Shown here: piece by piece, positions 34,810 to 46,615 of the stretch | How the letters are laid out: every line of letters starts with the position of its first letter | Numbering within the stretch: the stretch's first letter is position 1 | The notes under the pieces: generated by a model | What the model saw: the letters and a program-made list of their open reading frames with translations, nothing else | Database searches by the model: none | What the model was told of the DNA's origin: nothing | Position numbers and translations under genes: made by a program | Source: Straminergon stramineum | Lineage: Eukaryota; Streptophyta; Bryopsida; Hypnales; Calliergonaceae | Reading direction: 5' to 3' | Length of the DNA stretch: 64,000 bases | Assembly: GCA_963920665.1 (NCBI GenBank) | Contig: OY987273.1 | Span: 14,324,501-14,388,500, forward strand

Positions 34810-37769
34810 GTAAGTCACGCTATTGTATGTTGATTTCTATGATGATTGGATTCGTGTGTTTTACGGATATAATTATCTTAGTCATGTGTTATTCTAATTT
34901 GCATTTTTTATTGAAAGACTTTCATCTATTTTTACTATATTTTGTTGTTGAAAAATCAAAAAATCAAAAAAGGTACAAGGGCTTGAAATTTTGAAAAATA
35001 AACTCTAAATTGTATGAGATTTTACTTTTTTGTGTCCATGGTCATAGGTCCCTCATTCCTTTTTTCTTGAAAAAACTTTTTCCCCCTCATAGGCTCATGG
35101 GCTCAGAAGCTCACACTCTGAGGCTCACATGCTAGCAACCTTGATCTTATGTCTAGGGCTTTACTTAAAAACTCACTTAAAAACTCTTTTTCTTATACTA
35201 GTATAATATTTAGTATTAGAAACACCAATAGTTTCTCCAAATAGTAAATTCTTGAATGGTTCACAAATTCTTTTGAATTTGTGTACTAGGATAGTAATTT
35301 CCCAACTTGTAGTTTAGTTTTGAATATCAATATGGAAGGACAAACCAATGCCTTTGGAAAAAAACAAAGTAAGTCCTATTTAACCCATAAATTTTCGAAA
35401 ACTTCTGTGAGCTTCTAGTAATCTACTATAATTGAATAGCAAAACAAAATCTTCAAAAGTTTTATTATTTTTAAAAATTATAATCATACAAATTTGAACT
35501 AGACATGTTAGAGATCACACACGAAAATAAAACATATCATTATGGATTGTAAATTTAAAGATTAGAATGTTTGATCATGAGGATGGTAAAACTGCCAAGG
35601 TCGTTAGAAATCTTACAGCTTTCTTTTTACATGTGACATCCCAAATTGTGGTAATTCAAAAAAATGGGATTCGAGGGCCTCATATAAAAACTACAAGCAA
35701 TTCATAGTTGTGCAAAATGTGCTCTACAAATTTGTACCATTAATTTCTAATGTGATTATTTCTCTAAGATATTATGTATTTTAGACTCTTTTCTAGTGTC
35801 AACACTACACAAAGCCAAGATTGCAATAGACACCCTTGCAAACAAATTTGAATACAATAAACTTTGTGAATCATTTTGGAAATCGATTCTTTCATGTTTA
35901 TAGAAGACTTCTAAAACAATTATTCAAAAGTAGATACTACAAAAATTAGAGATATAGTTAGCTTTTATTTAAATTCAATGTATGCGAAACACCAACATTT
36001 GGCACCTTAGACATTTAATGGTTAAAGAGGGTTCAAACTGGCCGAAATTATTGTTGAAGGGCAAACTACAACGAAAAACTATTTGCTTTGACTAGTGTTT
36101 GGCAGTTACCTTTCAATAGCATAAGACCCTAAACCTTAGAATATCCTAAATCCTAAACCCTGTTGAATGCCTAAACCTTGGAATCTATAGAATGCAAAGC
36201 CTAGAATCTTATAAAGGAATCACTAGAACTCTATGTTCATTTCCCTTTTTAGATAAGAAACGGACACTTTGCTCCCTATTTTTATTATAAAGTGAATGGA
36301 GACAATGAACAACAACCATATTTACGCTGACAATGGCATGAAATGATCAGACATTTTACTATTTCAAGGAAAATTTAGACATATTATTCTCCTTAAATTA
36401 TAGAGGGAATGTACTAGAGACAATAATTTGTGCACAAAAAATTATTAAGAAATTGTAAAGCGCATAAGAATACAATGTACTCTATGAACATCTAGAAAGG
36501 TTAAAAACAATTTAGACTTTGGAGTGCTTTTAATGTAAAAATTGAATTTGCAAGGCACTATTGACTTTGAAGAAAGTAATGGGATTATTAAATGCCACCA
36601 ATCCTTTGATGTTGTCTTGTCAATGAACAGTAGCCAAGATTTGAGAATTTTAGTAAGTGGCCACAAATGTCGACATGACACTAATGAGCTCAAACGTCTT
36701 AATTTAAGTTCTTGCCATTGTCACTCCCACCAAAAGTCATCAACATCTCTCAACGTGAGGCTCTTGTAATCCTTCTCTCATTTTTAGAGGACTTTGTGCA
36801 AATCTATTTGCATGCAGTGGCTTTCTTGCACACTAGAGTTTTATCGTCTTTCAAAGAATACAACATGCAAGAGTGTTATTTAAGAGTTTTTTGTAGAGGC
36901 ACATTGTGTTTCGAGTAAGACATCAACATTTTTTTTATCATTCCAAGGATTATCAATTAGTTTAGTGCAAGCTTAACCTTTTAAGCACATTCAAGTCTTT
37001 CATGTCTACCAAGATCACCTTGTAGTTCATTCGAGAGTTTGTTGTTGAATGATGAAAGACTCCTTAATTGTATACCAAATTCATGGATTGTCTTGTTTTT
37101 TGATTGTTGTCCTTTTGCAATGTATCACTACTTTCTACAATTTTCATATGCTCGATCATTGTTTTCTCGCCTTATTGAATTGCATAGGGATACTATAATA
37201 GTAAGAATTATCCAATTTTACTACTAGAAAATTAAACAAAGCGGTGTCGAAAACGAATACTGAGTTCCATAAAATCCAAGACAAAATAGATCAGCTCAAC
37301 CTTACTCAATAGAACATTTAGGATTCTAGATTAGGTCAATCTGAATTGAATTGACATGTACATAATGGATTTAACTCTAACATGTACATATTTAGGTCGA
37401 GTCAACCTAAATATTATATCTTTGATGATTTACTTAGATTTAGTTTATTGAACTCTTTAAGTATAACAACAAATTACATCGACTCAATCTAAAATGAAGT
37501 ATTACATATTTCACTTCTTTACAACATACTTATTCAACATTATATTCATTAAAATGGGAGATCGGCAACCTTTTAAAATAATATTACCCATTTGTAGATC
37601 CAAAAATTGAAGTGGAGCTGAATTTAATTTAAGTTGAAGGGAACTCAATTCTTTAGTTGCAAGTTGCAATTTCCATTAAAATGAGAGTTTAAAGTAGTTG
37701 GAGAGTCTTTTACAAATTATAGTTGACATTGATAGTTGTGATTTCCCATATAAATAAATATTGTGCTCC
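34810..37769. other. Unassigned AT-rich stretch
   Basis: No gene found. It lies between the end of the six-exon remnant and the right arm of the inverted pair. Reading frames near 36542-37227 are short and without recognisable motifs. Near 36125-36165 there are a few degenerate CCCTAAA-like words. Confidence 0.4.
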
Positions 37770-38184
37770 TTGTTGAACACAGTGAACCACCATATTGGTT
37801 CACTATTTAAAAATCCAAAAATATAAACATTAGGCATGAATTTATAAATCCGGAAGTGTTAGTACTCCGGATAAAGCCATAACCATCAATTAAGGAGTTT
37901 TCCGCTAAATAGCAATGGAAACTTCGTGAGGTTACGGCAAGATGCTAGAAAATGCAATTAGGAGGAAATTAGGGGAAATTCTAGGGAAAAAATGGGGAGT
38001 TAAAACTAAAAAGAGGTTAAGCAAGATTTGGTAGAGTAACCAAATTAGGCTAACGGTAAAATGATGAGAAAATGAAAACAAAAAATGAAAAATGAAAATG
38101 AAAACAAAAGACTAGAAGTAGGAAATGAAACTAAAAGTAAATTGAAAACCACAAAAATAATAAATAAGAAAAAACACAGAAGGA

Positions 38185-38420
38185 GTTAGTTAAACTAAAA
38201 CTATGGCTAAAACACTAGCATAGTGGATAAAACACTAAAATAGGGCTAGAAACACTAAAATAGGATTTTACAGTAAGTTAGAGGGTTTTACAGTAATTTA
38301 GGGGGTGGAACACAAAAATAGAGCAATTTACACTAAATTAGCGGATTTACAGTAACCTAGTGCGATTTGCACTAATTTATCGCATTTTGCACCAAATTAG
38401 TGGATTAACAGTGAATTAGT
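38185..38420 (+). repeat. Degenerate minisatellite (about 20-30 bp units)
   Basis: Successive variants of 'acactaaaatagg' pass into variants of 'tttacagtaatttaggg', about ten units in all, without a fixed period. Confidence 0.65.
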
Positions 38421-38715
38421 GTAGGATGAAAGTAGTTTAGAAAAGTAATCTGTTAGGAAGTTGGATATAGGCAAAATTAGGGTTTGGAGCCCTCTCTCTC
38501 ACAACTCTCTCTCAATTTTCCCACCTTGGTCTACATGTGTGTTGGAGAGCATTCTTGGTGATGAAGGGCGTTTTGAAAGCATGAGAAGCTAGGGATTACG
38601 ATGAGGGAACCAAAGTAGGACAATTTGTCGAGTAGGTCACCATTTTATGAGAAAAAATGGTGAAGGAATGATGGGAGTGAGGTCAGATGGGAATTGGAGT
38701 GGAGAGAATTAGGGT

Positions 38716-39060
38716 TTTGATGAATTGGGAGGGGACTGCCAACTTTGGTGATTGATTGCGGGAGATTGGAAGAGAGGAATGGGCTGAATTTTTGGGAGGA
38801 TGGAGAAGAGAAAGTCAGCTTTCCAACGTGACCAGTCTCGACCAATTCCAAGCAAGGACGAAGACGGAGCGGCCGATTTAGTGCGAGGAGGTCAAGCCGC
38901 TACCGCCACGGAAGATCGACGACTTTGGCGAGCGACTGTGGGAGTTAGGCGAAGCGGATCAACATGAATTTTTGGGATGATGGAGAGGAAAAAGTCAGCT
39001 TTCCAACAAGACTAGTCTCGACCAATTCCGAGCAAGGACGAAGCCGGGGCAATCATTTTA
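38716..39060 (+). repeat. Two tandem copies of a unit of about 182 bp
   Basis: 'tgaatttttggga' starts near 38784 and 38966, each followed by 'aaagtcagctttccaac', 'agtctcgaccaattcc' and 'gcaaggacgaag'. It corresponds to the 177-bp duplication in the left arm. Confidence 0.8.
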
Positions 39061-39108
39061 GTGGGATAAGGTCTGCTGCCCATCTAGCGGCAGTTGATTC
39101 TGAGTATT

Positions 39109-39669
39109 TCATCTTTTTTTTTTCCTTATGATTCAACTGAATCCAAATGTAATATTAATTACAATATAATATTTTCTTATCCATCTTGAAGCAATAGTTC
39201 TATGACTTGCATGCAATGTTCTTGTGGGGTGTGAATGTGTAGAGGGTCTATGAGGATTTTCTTAGGGTTTTAGGGCAAGCGCAAAAGCGCTGCCCAAATT
39301 GGGGGTGGAATTAGGGTTAGGATATGGATTAGGAAATTGAAGGAAGAAACTAATTGGCCTAAAAAAAATGGGTGAATATGTTAGGGATGGGATCTATGGA
39401 ATTAGGGAAGTCTTGGGCATCAATTTAGGAAGTTAGTTGGGAATTGGGGTGGTTGTGGTGTGCTGGAATTTAATTTCAGGACACCGAATTGACCCATTTG
39501 GTGCCCAAAGGGCAAATTTTAGGCAAAATTAGGCCTAGTAGGTTGCCCTAACCTCCCAAAGTGGGTACTAGGGTCATTGGAGGATTTTAGGGTGCATATT
39601 AGGATGGTGTAAGGGTGCTGCCCTCATTTCACTTAGAGTAGTTTAATGTTAAAAAATTGATAAAAAAGT
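39109..39669. other. Unassigned stretch
   Basis: No gene seen; moderately G-rich on the plus strand with repeated 'attagggttagg'-like and 'tgggaattggggtgg' words. Confidence 0.35.
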
Positions 39670-39800
39670 ATTTAGGAGTCCATTGCTTGGAAGGCAATCT
39701 AGGTAGGTGTCCCATACACTCCCCGCCGGCCAACTCTAGGGGGTTTCTTTGCCTTACGGTGAAAAAGCCTCATAAACACCAAGTCGTAAGTTGAATGGTT
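39670..39800 (+). repeat. Dispersed repeat, copy shared with 63.8 kb
   Basis: 'gagtccattgcttggaaggc', 'catacactccccgcc', 'ctctagggggtttctttgcc' and 'aaaaagcctcataa' occur in the same order, inverted, at 63735-63850; the first block also occurs at 62228. It is probably part of an LTR or another conserved end of a repeat family. Confidence 0.8.
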
Positions 39801-40364
39801 GGTTGTAAGAGGCTATTTATCTCATTCAGGTGGTCTAAATTTGATTTCCATTGAATTCATACGAGCGGTTATGACATATACATGACTTGGAGTTGCATAG
39901 TAAGCTTTGCAAGCAAGCAAGTTGTAACAATAGACCAACCCCAATCCCTAAGCTATGACAAGTGCTTAATGCATTAACAAATTTAAAAATGGTCTTATCT
40001 ACTACCAATTTCTTGGAATCATATTATATTTTCAAAAAAGAATTACAAAGTCCAAAAATAAGAAAAACAACATCCACATAGAGAAAAATCAATATATAAT
40101 ATAATAGTAAATATATTAAATTCTATGTATAAGTGCATTTAGTGAGCAAGATGCTTTATATAATATAAAAAATGGTCCCTATACAAATCTATAAAATCAA
40201 ATCAAAATACTCCAATCTATATTATCTACTCTACAACACATGATATAAAATCATATAAAATTATCTTAAGTTATGAAAAAGCAAAACCATGGACAAAAAC
40301 ACCACATACAACCCTTCAAATGTAGTTTCAAATACTACAAAGTATTATCTACTACTAACTAAAG
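39801..40364. other. Unassigned AT-rich stretch
   Basis: No gene or repeat structure recognised. Confidence 0.35.
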
Positions 40365-40745
40365 CATCCTTCCCTTCCAAAATCAAGCCTTCTATAAAGG
40401 CTTTGAAATTTGGTACTTCCCCAATAAAGTGAGGAATTGTAAGCATTGAATCCACATCCATGAAGGACTTCATAAAGGAGGGGAAGGTGGGAAAGTTCTC
40501 TTCTTTCAACTACATACTCCACCTTCCAAACAAAGCGTTGATATTATCATGCATGTGACCAACCAACATAAAATTCACATAAACCTTGCCAAATATCTTC
40601 TTAGTAGTAAGAAGGGACGAGATTGTAAACACCAATCTATTCTTGTTGTCCCCTATGACATTGTCCATTTGAACATTCAAAACTAGAATCAAATGAGTTG
40701 CCGAAATTACAACTTTGAGCATTGGTTGAAGTAATGATTTCCAAA
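40365..40745 (-). pseudogene. DUF7869-type transposon protein fragment
   Basis: Minus strand. The frame reads VQMDNVIGDNKNRLVFTISS, then KIFGKVYVNFMLVGHMHDNI and NALFGRWSM, followed after a stop by LKEENFPTFPSFMKSFMDVD, IPHFIGEVPNFKAFIEGLIL and KDALVS. The order (Q-D-N-x(3)-N-K-N-R, then V-G-H-x-H-x(2)-I-x(3)-F, then P-x-F-K-x-F) matches the DUF7869 family, proteins of unknown function common in transposon-rich genomes of mosses, algae and animals; the metal-binding-like Asp/His residues suggest a nuclease- or phosphoesterase-like fold, but this is inference. Only a fragment remains, with a stop near 40508. Confidence 0.7.
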
Positions 40746-42004
40746 CATTATAAGAAATCTACATTTTTGGCTATGTTTGACAACTAACGCATGATGTCTG
40801 ACAAAACATGACGATGTCAAAGGGCAACTAGCCCAAGAAGGTAGAATATTTTAGATGTTGGGGAAAACATTGGCACATTACTATAAAACTAAGTTGATGT
40901 TATGATTGACGTTGATGTTTTATTTGATATGATTGAAGACATGTTGATGTTTTTTGAAATGCCAAAAAAAATGGAGACTACCACATCAACAAGGAGACCC
41001 ATTTTGACTATAGGTAAGTCAGTAAAAATTACTATTGTATGTGGTAAAAAGTTGACCATATGTGAAAAATTTAGGGGAAGGGTAGCCACATGGCTTACCC
41101 TACCAAAAAAAGGAAATGGATGGATGTGCACCATGGATGAAAAAGAGATGGTCTTTAAACAAGCGGGTGGTCAAAAGTGAAACAAACAATATGGGATATG
41201 TAAAAGAAGAATTGTGTTCAATGTAAAATATCTGAAACAACATCCGGATGTCTAAAACAATGTTTAGATGCCTGAAATAGTGTTGAGATGTACAATGGTC
41301 AAGTTCCCATATTCTAGTTATCCCATATCTTTTGTCTCACCATAGATGAATAATGAATATAAATATGACCTTTGTTATCTTCATTTTCACTAACTTTTAA
41401 TGAAGGAATTCCTTCATTTTGCCATCAAAACTTCTCTTGATGGTAGATGGTAAGTTTTCTTCAATTCTTGTTGAATTCAAGAAATTTTGCTTGTTTATTT
41501 TATTTTTAATCATTCTTTCTTTTTGATTCTTCCTGATAGGTATTATATGCACAAATTGATGTCTCAAAATATGAAATGAAAATTTTCAAATGATATAAAA
41601 GTGTGTTGATTAGGCATGCCACGTCATCATCTTTGGTTATTACATCGCTTTTCCCGCCGCTCATCAAAGTGCCATGTCATAGATGGTCTAGATGAAAAAA
41701 ATCCCTCATGGCTCTCCTCACCTACATGGCGCTTACATGGTGTCCACGTGCCACATAGTAGGGATCTTGGAAGATTATGTTTTTGTGATGTTAGAAAAAA
41801 CAAGCTCAAATGGGGCATGTCTTTTTAGATTTTACCATGTTTTTGGCCTGTCCATTATAACGAATTTTAGGTGACATCAACATTGATTGCTTCCGTGTCA
41901 AATTGAATGTCCTTTCATGTTTTCTATGATGTCCAAAAAAACTCAAGTTTCTTATAGTGAAATGTCTACACCTTGTAGTACCACGCGAAATAGAGGAGCA
42001 AAGC
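40746..42004. other. Unassigned stretch
   Basis: No supported gene. A 92-codon plus-strand frame at 40902-41180 has no recognisable motif. Near 41220-41290 a word like 'catccggatgtctaaaacaa' recurs imperfectly two or three times. Confidence 0.35.
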
Positions 42005-42798
42005 TCAATCCAACAAACAATTCCTAGGAGGAGTATGTTGTAGGTAGTTTGAGGTCCACAAGAGCTTTGTTAATCCTACTATGTAGTTTGAGTCTTGAAG
42101 GAAGATTTGAAGACCGTAATGCAAGTAATACACATCACTGTGCTTGTGAGCAATCTTACTCATCATTGAGACCGATAGCTTCACAAGTCCTTCAAGTACC
42201 ATGCTCTTGTGGAAGCACACAAGGGAAGCCATTTTTGCATGATCCATTTTTTCAAGCATTTGTGAGAGTACAAGCTTGACCTATAGTCGTTTGTATAATA
42301 TTGGTCTCTATGTGCTTGAGTTGCAACCAAATGTTTTTCTAAGAGATGGATCAATTTTTGTAGTAAGCCAACGCTAGCGGTCCTTTGTAGAGTGTTCAAT
42401 CTAAGTATCACATTTAGAACAATGCACAAAATTATCCCAGACCTCATAGTTGTAAAAGCTTGCTCTATAGTAGTAGACTAACTTAATAGGCCAAGCTATT
42501 AATGAATAAATTTGCTTTTGGGATATGCCCACTTCAAAATGTGTCTTCAAAATGTGCATTGCTACCTGAATGTTTTGAGAGGACATTGGCACTGAGGATA
42601 AGATTTGAGCTCACATTGTGACAAGTACCTTCTCCAACAAATACACCCTCATCATTGTAAAGAGTGGCGCACTTTATATTTTGAAGATGACACAAAAGCC
42701 CTTTGCCTTCTAGATGACCAACATTCCCTCAAGAACTTCGAATTCGTCATCCCATAAGTCCATTACGTCAACCAGTATGGCATTGGAGTCCACAATAT
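42005..42798 (-). pseudogene. Unidentified coding remnant
   Basis: On the minus strand one frame remains protein-like over 790 bp with about six stops. It follows an intron-like acceptor (ttttttctccag, 42801-42799) and contains VAMHILKTHFEVGISQKQIY, AWPIKLVYYYRASFYNYEVW, FVHCSKCDT, a Lys-rich part, LEKMDHAKMASLVCFHKSMV and GLVKLSVSMMSKIAHKHSD. The Cys pair (HCSKC) could be part of a zinc site. The composition is that of a soluble globular protein. It lies 1.3 kb from, and on the same strand as, the DUF7869 fragment, so it may belong to the same kind of transposon; the family was not recognised. Confidence 0.4.
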
Positions 42799-43855
42799 CT
42801 GGAGAAAAAATATAAAGGGGTTAGTTAGGAATTAGACACAGAACAAGAGCAACATTGGGTATAAATAAATAGACCACAACATTTCAAGTCGACTCAATCT
42901 AAACTAAATTCAACTCAAAAAATGTTTAGAATAAATTTGCCTTGTGCCTAAAGACAACAATTCAAATCGACAAGAGTTGAATTGCACACAAGTCCAAAGA
43001 TTCTTCAAAATGTTAACTTAGGTCGCCAAGAATTGAATTAAATGTAAGCCCCAAGGATTTTTCAAGATGTCAATGTAGGTCAGCAAGACCTAAATTGCAT
43101 GCTATATGATACATGCACATGGCAAAGTAAAGGAAGTAGAGGTATTTCTATTCAACTCGGATTGACCCAAATGGTCTTCGGTTTTACGGCAAGAAATATG
43201 GGAATCCTTTTACACACACAAGACATTCTAAAAATGAAGGAACTCAATGTCCTTGCAAATGCAAACTCTATCAATATACTTGACAGCATACAATAGCATA
43301 AAATGAAAAGCATATCCAAGAATTTTCATCGGCCTCAATGCTAATAGTTATTTCTGAATGGTATTTTCCTAGCAAAAGTAGACTATGAACAACGGAACCC
43401 TAAATCAGAATCATAAAATGTCCTTGTACTTCATATGGAGTATACAAAATAGTACCCAAAACTACAAGCAATGGTGCACCTTCTACAACAATGATGCACT
43501 CGAGGAACTCCATGTAGAATACAAAGAAATTGATGATTGAAAATGTGACACAACTATGAAACAAAACAATTCTAAGTGCAAGCAGAGGTTTATACAAAGT
43601 TTAAAAAATGAAAGAAAAACCTCTTCAAAGGCATGTCTAGACTTGTCAAGGACCTCTTGGCGGTGAAAAAAAAGCACCAAAGTAGATGGAGTTTGAATTG
43701 CCAACTGGCGTCTGTATAATGAGCATCCATTCATGGAATTCTAAAATTTCCTTATAGCTATAGAACTAGATAAGGAAGCGGAATTTCGGTAGTAATAATT
43801 TTTTTTCCAATTTTTCCAATTTGCAAATCTTATGGTAAGGGGTCACTTTATGGAC
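42799..43855. other. Unassigned AT-rich stretch
   Basis: No gene or structured repeat recognised. Confidence 0.35.
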
Positions 43856-44165
43856 CTCCTATCCAACAATGCTAGAGTGTGAGCGTTGAGCAACGAGCGA
43901 TTAGATTTGAATGCTCGCTGCGAGGATTTTTACTAAAAATAGACATGTTAGAGTAATAAATATTATTGTCAAATCTAAAAATAGTAATGTCAAAAACCAA
44001 AAATAGAATAAATTACAAAAGAATTTTGCAAATTTTTTATTTAAAATAATCAATGTTGCAATGAAATGTTCCATGAAGGGACATCCATTCATCCATGTAT
44101 GAATGAACTTCATCCATGTCATCCATTCATCATCCATCCAAGAAAGACTTCATTTGTACATTATA
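43856..44165 (+). repeat. Foldback-complex end repeat, copy a
   Basis: Starts near 'caacaatgctagagtgtgag' followed by 'cgttgagcaacgagcg' and ends in 'catccatgtcatccattcat'. The same order of blocks occurs at 44682 (direct), 47606 (direct) and, inverted, at about 50765 and 51640. Confidence 0.7.
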
Positions 44166-44681
44166 GTATATATTAGACTAGAAAATGGAGTTTAATTTTT
44201 AAATTTTTTTTCCAAAAACAAAAATTTACAAAAAGCCTTGAGATTTGCATTGTTGACCACAAAATCTATTAACTATTTTGAGTCTAGTTTAGTGCTCCTC
44301 GAAACCAAATAGCACCTTCATGGTTCAATTTAAATGTAACAACTAATCCTACATTGCAATTTGGTTGCGGTTTAAAGTTCTTTGGAATAGAAGAATACCA
44401 TTAAGGTTCATCTAGAGAAATGTAACAAACAATTTATAGTGGTTCATGAATTTCTTTTTGAAATTTCAAAACCATTCATCTAGAAACATTGACTTTATAC
44501 ACCAAATATTTATTTTTTCACCACCTCTTCATGAGCCTCTTTGGTACTGAAGAGGCTTCTTTCTACACATTGGATTCAACTTTTTTTTTCACGACCTCTT
44601 TATAAACCTCTTTGGAACATGACTTTTGCTTTATTGAAGATGTCGCTTAGTTAATTATCTTGATAATATGTACATCCTTGG
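44166..44681 (+). repeat. Decayed hairpin units
   Basis: AT-rich, with two degraded copies of the array unit: 'gagcctctttggtactgaagaggctt' type sequence near 44532 and 'acctctttggaac' near 44602. No gene. Confidence 0.5.
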
Positions 44682-45075
44682 ACAACAACACTAAAGTGTG
44701 AGCAAGGAGCAACAAGCCAACAAGCAATGAGCATTACCAACTAGCATTTAAATTTAAGCAATCATTCAAACAATAAGAATTTTTTTACTAGAAACAAACA
44801 TATCAAAGTCATAAATTATGATGTTAGACCCCCAAATAGTAATTTCTATATTATTGAAATAAAAATTATTCAAGTAGAATTCAAAAAAGTGAATTAATTG
44901 TTGAAATTTTTTAATTTAAATTGGTTGATTTAGCATTCAAATGTTGTATATAGGGCCAAGAATGATAGCCTAGCCTCTCCTACAACAAAACAATATTGCC
45001 ATAGAAATGATGTGCAAATGAATTTCATCCATGTCATGCATTCATCATCCATCTAGAGAAGGCCTTATTTACTCA
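44682..45075 (+). repeat. Foldback-complex end repeat, copy b
   Basis: 'acaacaacactaaagtgtga' then 'gcaaggagcaacaagcc', ending in 'tttcatccatgtcatgcatt'. A direct repeat of copy a at about 0.83 kb spacing. Confidence 0.7.
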
Positions 45076-46615
45076 TTGCAATACGTGTCCTACAATCCTA
45101 TGGTTCTCCCTATCCATTTTTATGACTGTCTTGGAAGTGAAATGTACAAACCTTACTACCAAGTGTATACTTACTATAAATAAGACATTTTGTTCATTGT
45201 ATTGTTCTTTAACTCCTGAAGTCCTATTGTTCCTACTAGGGACAAAATAGATTTCAGGTAGGTTTTTTATGAGCTCATTTTGAGGCAAAACTTTTTGAAA
45301 CTTTCTTGTAAGGTAGAAAAACTTATATTATGTCTAGGAATATGATTTTCATTTCAATTGGTACCTAGGAGCAATAGTTGTACCACAATAACTTCAAAAT
45401 ACTAAAAATAGGGTGACCATTGACCAAGCAACAAAAAAAATCCACAGAATTTTTTAATAAATTTTTAATATTTTTCTCTCATAGATTAAACTTTTGTCTA
45501 AATGGGAGGCTTTGATTCATTGGATTTGGATTAGTGTTGTAAAAGGTATAGAACTTCTTGTTTTGTTGGCAATGAGAGTATCTTCTTGAAAAAAAATTCC
45601 ACTTTGAATGCAAATATCTTTCAATCTATATGGTCAAACATCACAAAAATTTTACCATATGATTCAAAATAAGTGTAGTGCAAGATGCTAGTATTAGATT
45701 CTTAAAAAAATAAATTTTAAATTCTTGGATGAATGTAGTACAAATGGCGGTTTCGATTGTTTTTTGATAGAAAAATGGTCTTGGGACTTTAAAGGTTAAT
45801 AAAAATCATGTATTCTTCATTTTCATTTAAATAATACAAGACCAACTCAAAAAAACATGTCAATAAAAATTCTTATCAAAAGTCCCTCCAAAACTTAGAA
45901 AACAATTCCAAACACTTTGTCAATCAATGAATAGAAAATAATGGGAATTTGCTCTTGGGTTGGATATTATGGAATTTTAAATTATTATGAATGGTGCCAA
46001 CATTTTGGCAAAGGTCTTTTGGTCGTGAAAGACACTTCAAGGACCTAGGAACTTTGAGACACCTTTCAAGTAATTATAGATAAATAATCCCTAGTATCTT
46101 TTTTTGAACTTCCATTGAATTAGGTTCTATTTTTTTCCAATTTTTGTTATAGAGATTGCAAATATTTGACCAATGAAAGAAAATCTAGTGGAAATGGGTT
46201 TAATTTAATTCCTAAAGGGTTGAAGGTGTTTGGAAGAGAAAAAGTCCAAAACTACCAATTTCTAAAATTAAAGAAAAATATATTTTCTTCCTAAGATCCA
46301 AAGATAGAGCCAATACTTGAAGCCAAAGGACCCTCCATCTATTAATTTGGGAAGGTATTTGAACAGTCATTTAAAAAAAATTCAAAATATTCTTTTTCAA
46401 TTTTTTTTTTATTCTGTAGATGGCTCCATTTCTTGGTACCAAAGGACCTTCTTTCTATTAATTTGGGGATTATTAGAACTATGATTTTTTTTAAATTCAA
46501 ATTTCTTTTCAAAAAAATATTAAAACAATAATAATAATTCAACATGCAACTTCTTGAATGCAAGGAGCCATTTCGTGGTGCCAAGGATACCTTTCAATTC
46601 ATAGGGGGATTATTT
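45076..46615. other. AT-rich stretch before the 54-bp array
   Basis: No gene. The last 250 bp carry widely spaced decayed units ('agatggctccatttcttggt', 'aaggagccatttcgtggtgc'). Confidence 0.45.

Larger units (their letters stand above)
37770..39108 (-). repeat. Right arm of the 1.2-1.3-kb inverted pair
   Basis: Reverse-complement counterpart of 32432-33640. It includes its own tandem duplication (about 182-bp period) and a minisatellite (38185-38420) absent from the other arm. It is visibly richer in CG than the left arm (for example 38860-39050), so the two arms have decayed differently. Confidence 0.75.

Noticed and set aside
36120..36170. Interstitial telomere repeat (CCCTAAA)
   Set aside because: Only a few degenerate words with no regular 7-bp period.
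40902..41180. 92-codon plus-strand ORF
   Set aside because: No motif, low-complexity start (repeated ttgatgtt), no splice or regulatory support.
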